Assembly: GCA_905250075.1 (NCBI GenBank)
Contig: CAJNOP010000024.1
Coordinates: 54,903-118,902 of the forward strand
Reading direction: 5' to 3'
DNA: 64,000 bases
DNA from: Rotaria sp. Silwood1
Taxonomy: Eukaryota; Rotifera; Eurotatoria; Philodinida; Philodinidae
The notes below the pieces were generated by a model. It was not told where the DNA came from, made no database searches, and saw only the letters and a list, made by a program, of their open reading frames with translations. How positions within the stretch are numbered: the stretch's first letter is position 1; the number at the start of each line of letters is the position of its first letter. This document shows, one piece after another, positions 61,382-64,000 of this stretch. The translations under genes and the position numbers were made by a program.

Positions 61382-63020
61382 TTAACATCCACGAAAACGT
61401 GCCATTGGCAGTGTAGAAGATTTACGTATATCAAGCAATTGATTTGTACTATTTGTTTTTGCTAATGATGCTAAACGAGATTGATTTGTTGATTGAAATA
61501 AAATAAATATAGTTAATGGCATAGAAATAAGATAAATGATAAATAAAACATGATCAATTAATATAGCTATTTGTTTAGCAGACCATTTACTTTGAGATTC
61601 TGAATAAAATAATGGATGACGAAAATTAAATGATGATAATGCTGTTGTTGTAACTATTGAATTTCGTCGTATAAACATATTCATTAGTGATTGTCGAAAA
61701 TATTGTATATCATGTAATAATTCTATGGCATCCATATTTGTATTTTCAGGTAAACCTTCATGAATATTTTGACGTTTTCTTAAAAATAACCAACGTTGTT
61801 TATTTAATTCAATTAATGATTTATGTACTGTAACTAAAATATTTTTTTTACGTTTTGGAATTTGATGTTGATAAGAATATTGTTCATGATAATAAATAAA
61901 TATTGTTAATGTATTAAATATACATGAAAGAAAAACAAGAAGAAATACTACATTGGAATACAATGTTAATGTACAAAGACCACGTTCTGTTTTTGGAACA
62001 TAAGTAGATATCAATTGTAAATAAATAATTAATGAAAGTAAAATACTGAGAGTAAGTGCTATTTTTTCACCACTATCTGTTGGTAAACAAAATGAAAATA
62101 CAGCAAGTGATGATATAATACAAAATGGTAATATAATTTTTAATACATAAAAACGTGAAAATCGTACAAGTTCCATTTTAATTTGAAGTGTACTAAAATT
62201 ACGTTTATGATTTGTATTATATAAATCAAATTCTTGAATTGTTGTATGTGAAATTTCCCATTCCGTATTGATATAATTATATAAACGTACAACATTATAC
62301 AAACTAATTAATTTTAATTGACTCGAATCATATATCGTTGATTGAAGTAGAATAGAACAATATTGACGATCAAATGGAAAATTTAATACATCAATTTCAC
62401 AAAATGATACAAGTTTTTCTTGATGTGACCATGAAGCAAGACCTGTACAAACAACTGATATTGGATATTGAAGTTTTGATTCTTTTCTTAGTGGTCCTGG
62501 TCCATTTATTGCAATTATATCTGGTGTCCAGATTTCTTGTGCAGTAAAGAATATTTCTGAACGATTTTGTCTAATACATGGTTGTTCACTTATATTCCAT
62601 TGTAAAAGTTCATCACACCATTTGTATTCAAAATTAACATTTAATGTTATAACCTTAATTTAAAGATAAAAACAAATTTTGTCTTCATTTATTTATGCGA
62701 CATATCTTTAAAAAAAGGAGGGTGGAACTTATCTAAATCATAATACAAACCTGTTTTTGTGGATCAATACCTGCTACTTCAATTATTCCTAAACCAACAG
62801 CAACTGTTGTTTGACTAAGATTGTTCATTGATGGTCGTGTTAATATATGATTTCGATAACGTTTTGTTATTTTTATTCGGTTTCGTTGCACTGCACTATA
62901 ATTTTTTGCATATATTGTTATTGATATAGTTATTAGTATTAGAGAAATAAATCCATATGTTGAAGGCATGCTTGAACTACTCTCTCTTTTCATAGAATGA
63001 GTTTGATCGAAACAGTGCAA
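61382..63020 (-). CDS. Cys-loop ligand-gated ion channel subunit, nicotinic-receptor-like
   Basis: Two exons, 62751-63020 and 61382-62653, joined in phase: 513 aa. Pentameric plasma-membrane channel family. Residues ~15-40 give a hydrophobic signal segment (FISLILITISITIY). The extracellular domain has the characteristic WTPDIIAING and WSHQEKLVSFC stretches and the Cys-loop CEIDVLNFPFDRQYC, with exactly 13 residues between the cysteines. M1 is YVLKIILPFCIISSLAVFSF. M2 begins GEKIALTLSILLSL, where the Glu of GEK predicts cation selectivity. M3 and a ~110-residue intracellular loop follow, then M4 (VLFIIYLISMPLTIFILF). No vicinal Cys pair lies before M1, so it would be a non-alpha subunit or a divergent receptor; the ligand cannot be assigned. 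Two start ATGs are possible (63020, or 27 nt further in, just before KRESSSS); both keep the signal segment. Confidence 0.94.
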
Positions 63021-64000
63021 AAAGTCATCCCATCATTTCCATAATCTTATAGAAAACATGATGCATGACATATCATTTGAAAATATATCCTTGATTAGAA
63101 TATACATAAATAGACTAAAGAAATAACCATATTGTGTTTCTTTGTTTACAAGTTTAGCATTCGTTCTCTTTAGTTTCGTTTTCCAGAATATAAAAGAATA
63201 AATAAATTTACAATAAATTATCATAGTAATGCTTTTCTGCATTGAAGAGTGTGGGTGTTCTTTCTACCGACATCCACAGCCACAGCCAACCCCACTGGGT
63301 AGAAGAGCTACCAGTTATTTTCATCCAAAATATATCCGCTTGAGTTTCATTTTAAGCAGATTGCACAAGCTTTCATTGCATTAAAGCAAATCTTTTGCGA
63401 AAACAACTGTCACCAATGTGGTTGCTTACGAGCAGTTTAGTAGAAAAAGTGATTATAATAACCAAAGCAATCGAATCTAATGCAACGTTCTACTCTTCCA
63501 TGAAAGTATATTTTTTCGAGAGATTGTCTTTCTATAATAGGCTTTGTCTTTTTATTTGCTCTCAGAATGAACTCAAAAAAAGACCTGTTATACTTTCAGA
63601 GAAAAAAATAAGTGCATCACAATAACCAATCATATTGAGTGTTTGCAAGAGCAGGCATATGGAAAACAATGAGAAATGGAAGATTCTCAGCATATCGAAT
63701 GAGTCTCGAGGAAAGAAAAACGGAAAATACAATAAAAAGAGCATCCTCTTCGAGCCAAGAGAATCTTGTAAGGCGGACACACAAGAAGGAAGATTCACCA
63801 ACAGGACATCGGTAACTTTTGTAATCAGCGGGCTAAAAGGCCTGTACTGAGAAAGTTAGTGTTCCGATATTACTGTGAATCAAAGAGAAGACCAACTTAG
63901 AATTAAACACATACACCCACGCCCATGGATACTTCTTATATGCGACCATAAGTCAAATAAAATTTTAAAATATTATTAAAACTTTCAACTTCAGTCAACA
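63021..64000. other. Right flank, no gene recognised
   Basis: Upstream region of the Cys-loop receptor gene. 63240-63310 is locally GC-richer (CCACAGCCACAGCCAACCCC). An open frame at 63635-63850 is Lys/Ser-rich and unlike any family known to me. Nothing firm can be called. Confidence 0.35.

Noticed and set aside
1..64000. CRISPR arrays, rRNA, prophage or bacterial operons
   Set aside because: The window is intron-bearing eukaryotic DNA throughout; no such structure is present.

Overview
The window is nuclear DNA of a small-genome animal. It is strongly AT-rich and holds eleven protein-coding genes whose introns are mostly 45-100 nt with GT/AG ends. The gene set (PRIMPOL, SPSB, GMPS, TBCC, RRN3, SNX9-type, KIF13-type, type I DGK, a nicotinic-like Cys-loop receptor) is metazoan. 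AT-richness, tiny introns, A/T-rich codon use, Asn/Ser/His homopolymers and compact spacing suggest a bdelloid rotifer (Adineta/Rotaria-like). That identification is inference; no marker here settles it. No rRNA, tRNA or CRISPR was seen.

Layout: 1-6.5 kb holds one small single-pass membrane protein gene (+) and a long stretch without a gene. From 6.5 to 21.8 kb run five minus-strand genes: DMAC2-like complex I assembly factor, PRIMPOL, SPSB1-like SPRY/SOCS-box protein, GMP synthase and tubulin cofactor C. PRIMPOL and DMAC2 are only 181 bp apart, in the same direction. RRN3/TIF-IA (+, 23.8-29.4 kb) converges on an SNX9-family SH3-PX-BAR sorting nexin (-, 29.9-34.1 kb). That gene is head-to-head, 387 bp away, with a 30-exon KIF13B-type kinesin with a C-terminal CAP-Gly domain (+, 34.5-52.1 kb). 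After 4.5 kb of simple-sequence-rich DNA comes a DGK-beta-like diacylglycerol kinase (+, 56.7-60.9 kb), converging on a Cys-loop receptor subunit (-, 61.4-63.0 kb).

Exon boundaries were worked out by hand from GT/AG sites, reading-frame phase and protein-family alignment from memory. For nine genes every phase closes exactly. PRIMPOL has one unresolved donor, and TBCC may have an unseen 5' exon.

Intron length is bimodal. Most introns are tiny, but about ten are 0.9-4.4 kb, and several of these carry degenerate inverted-repeat elements. The clearest is a 487-bp element at 40922-41408 with ~147-bp terminal inverted repeats built from iterated CCGACA boxes and flanked by an 8-bp duplication, TTTTAAAC. 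Other structure: a second inverted-repeat family in RRN3 intron 4 and KIF13 introns 25 and 16; a dispersed repeat at 23.3 and 50.3 kb; a long hairpin in an SPSB intron; and a nine-unit, 28-bp tandem array in KIF13 intron 13. No autonomous transposon, immune system or gene cluster with a new function was recognised.
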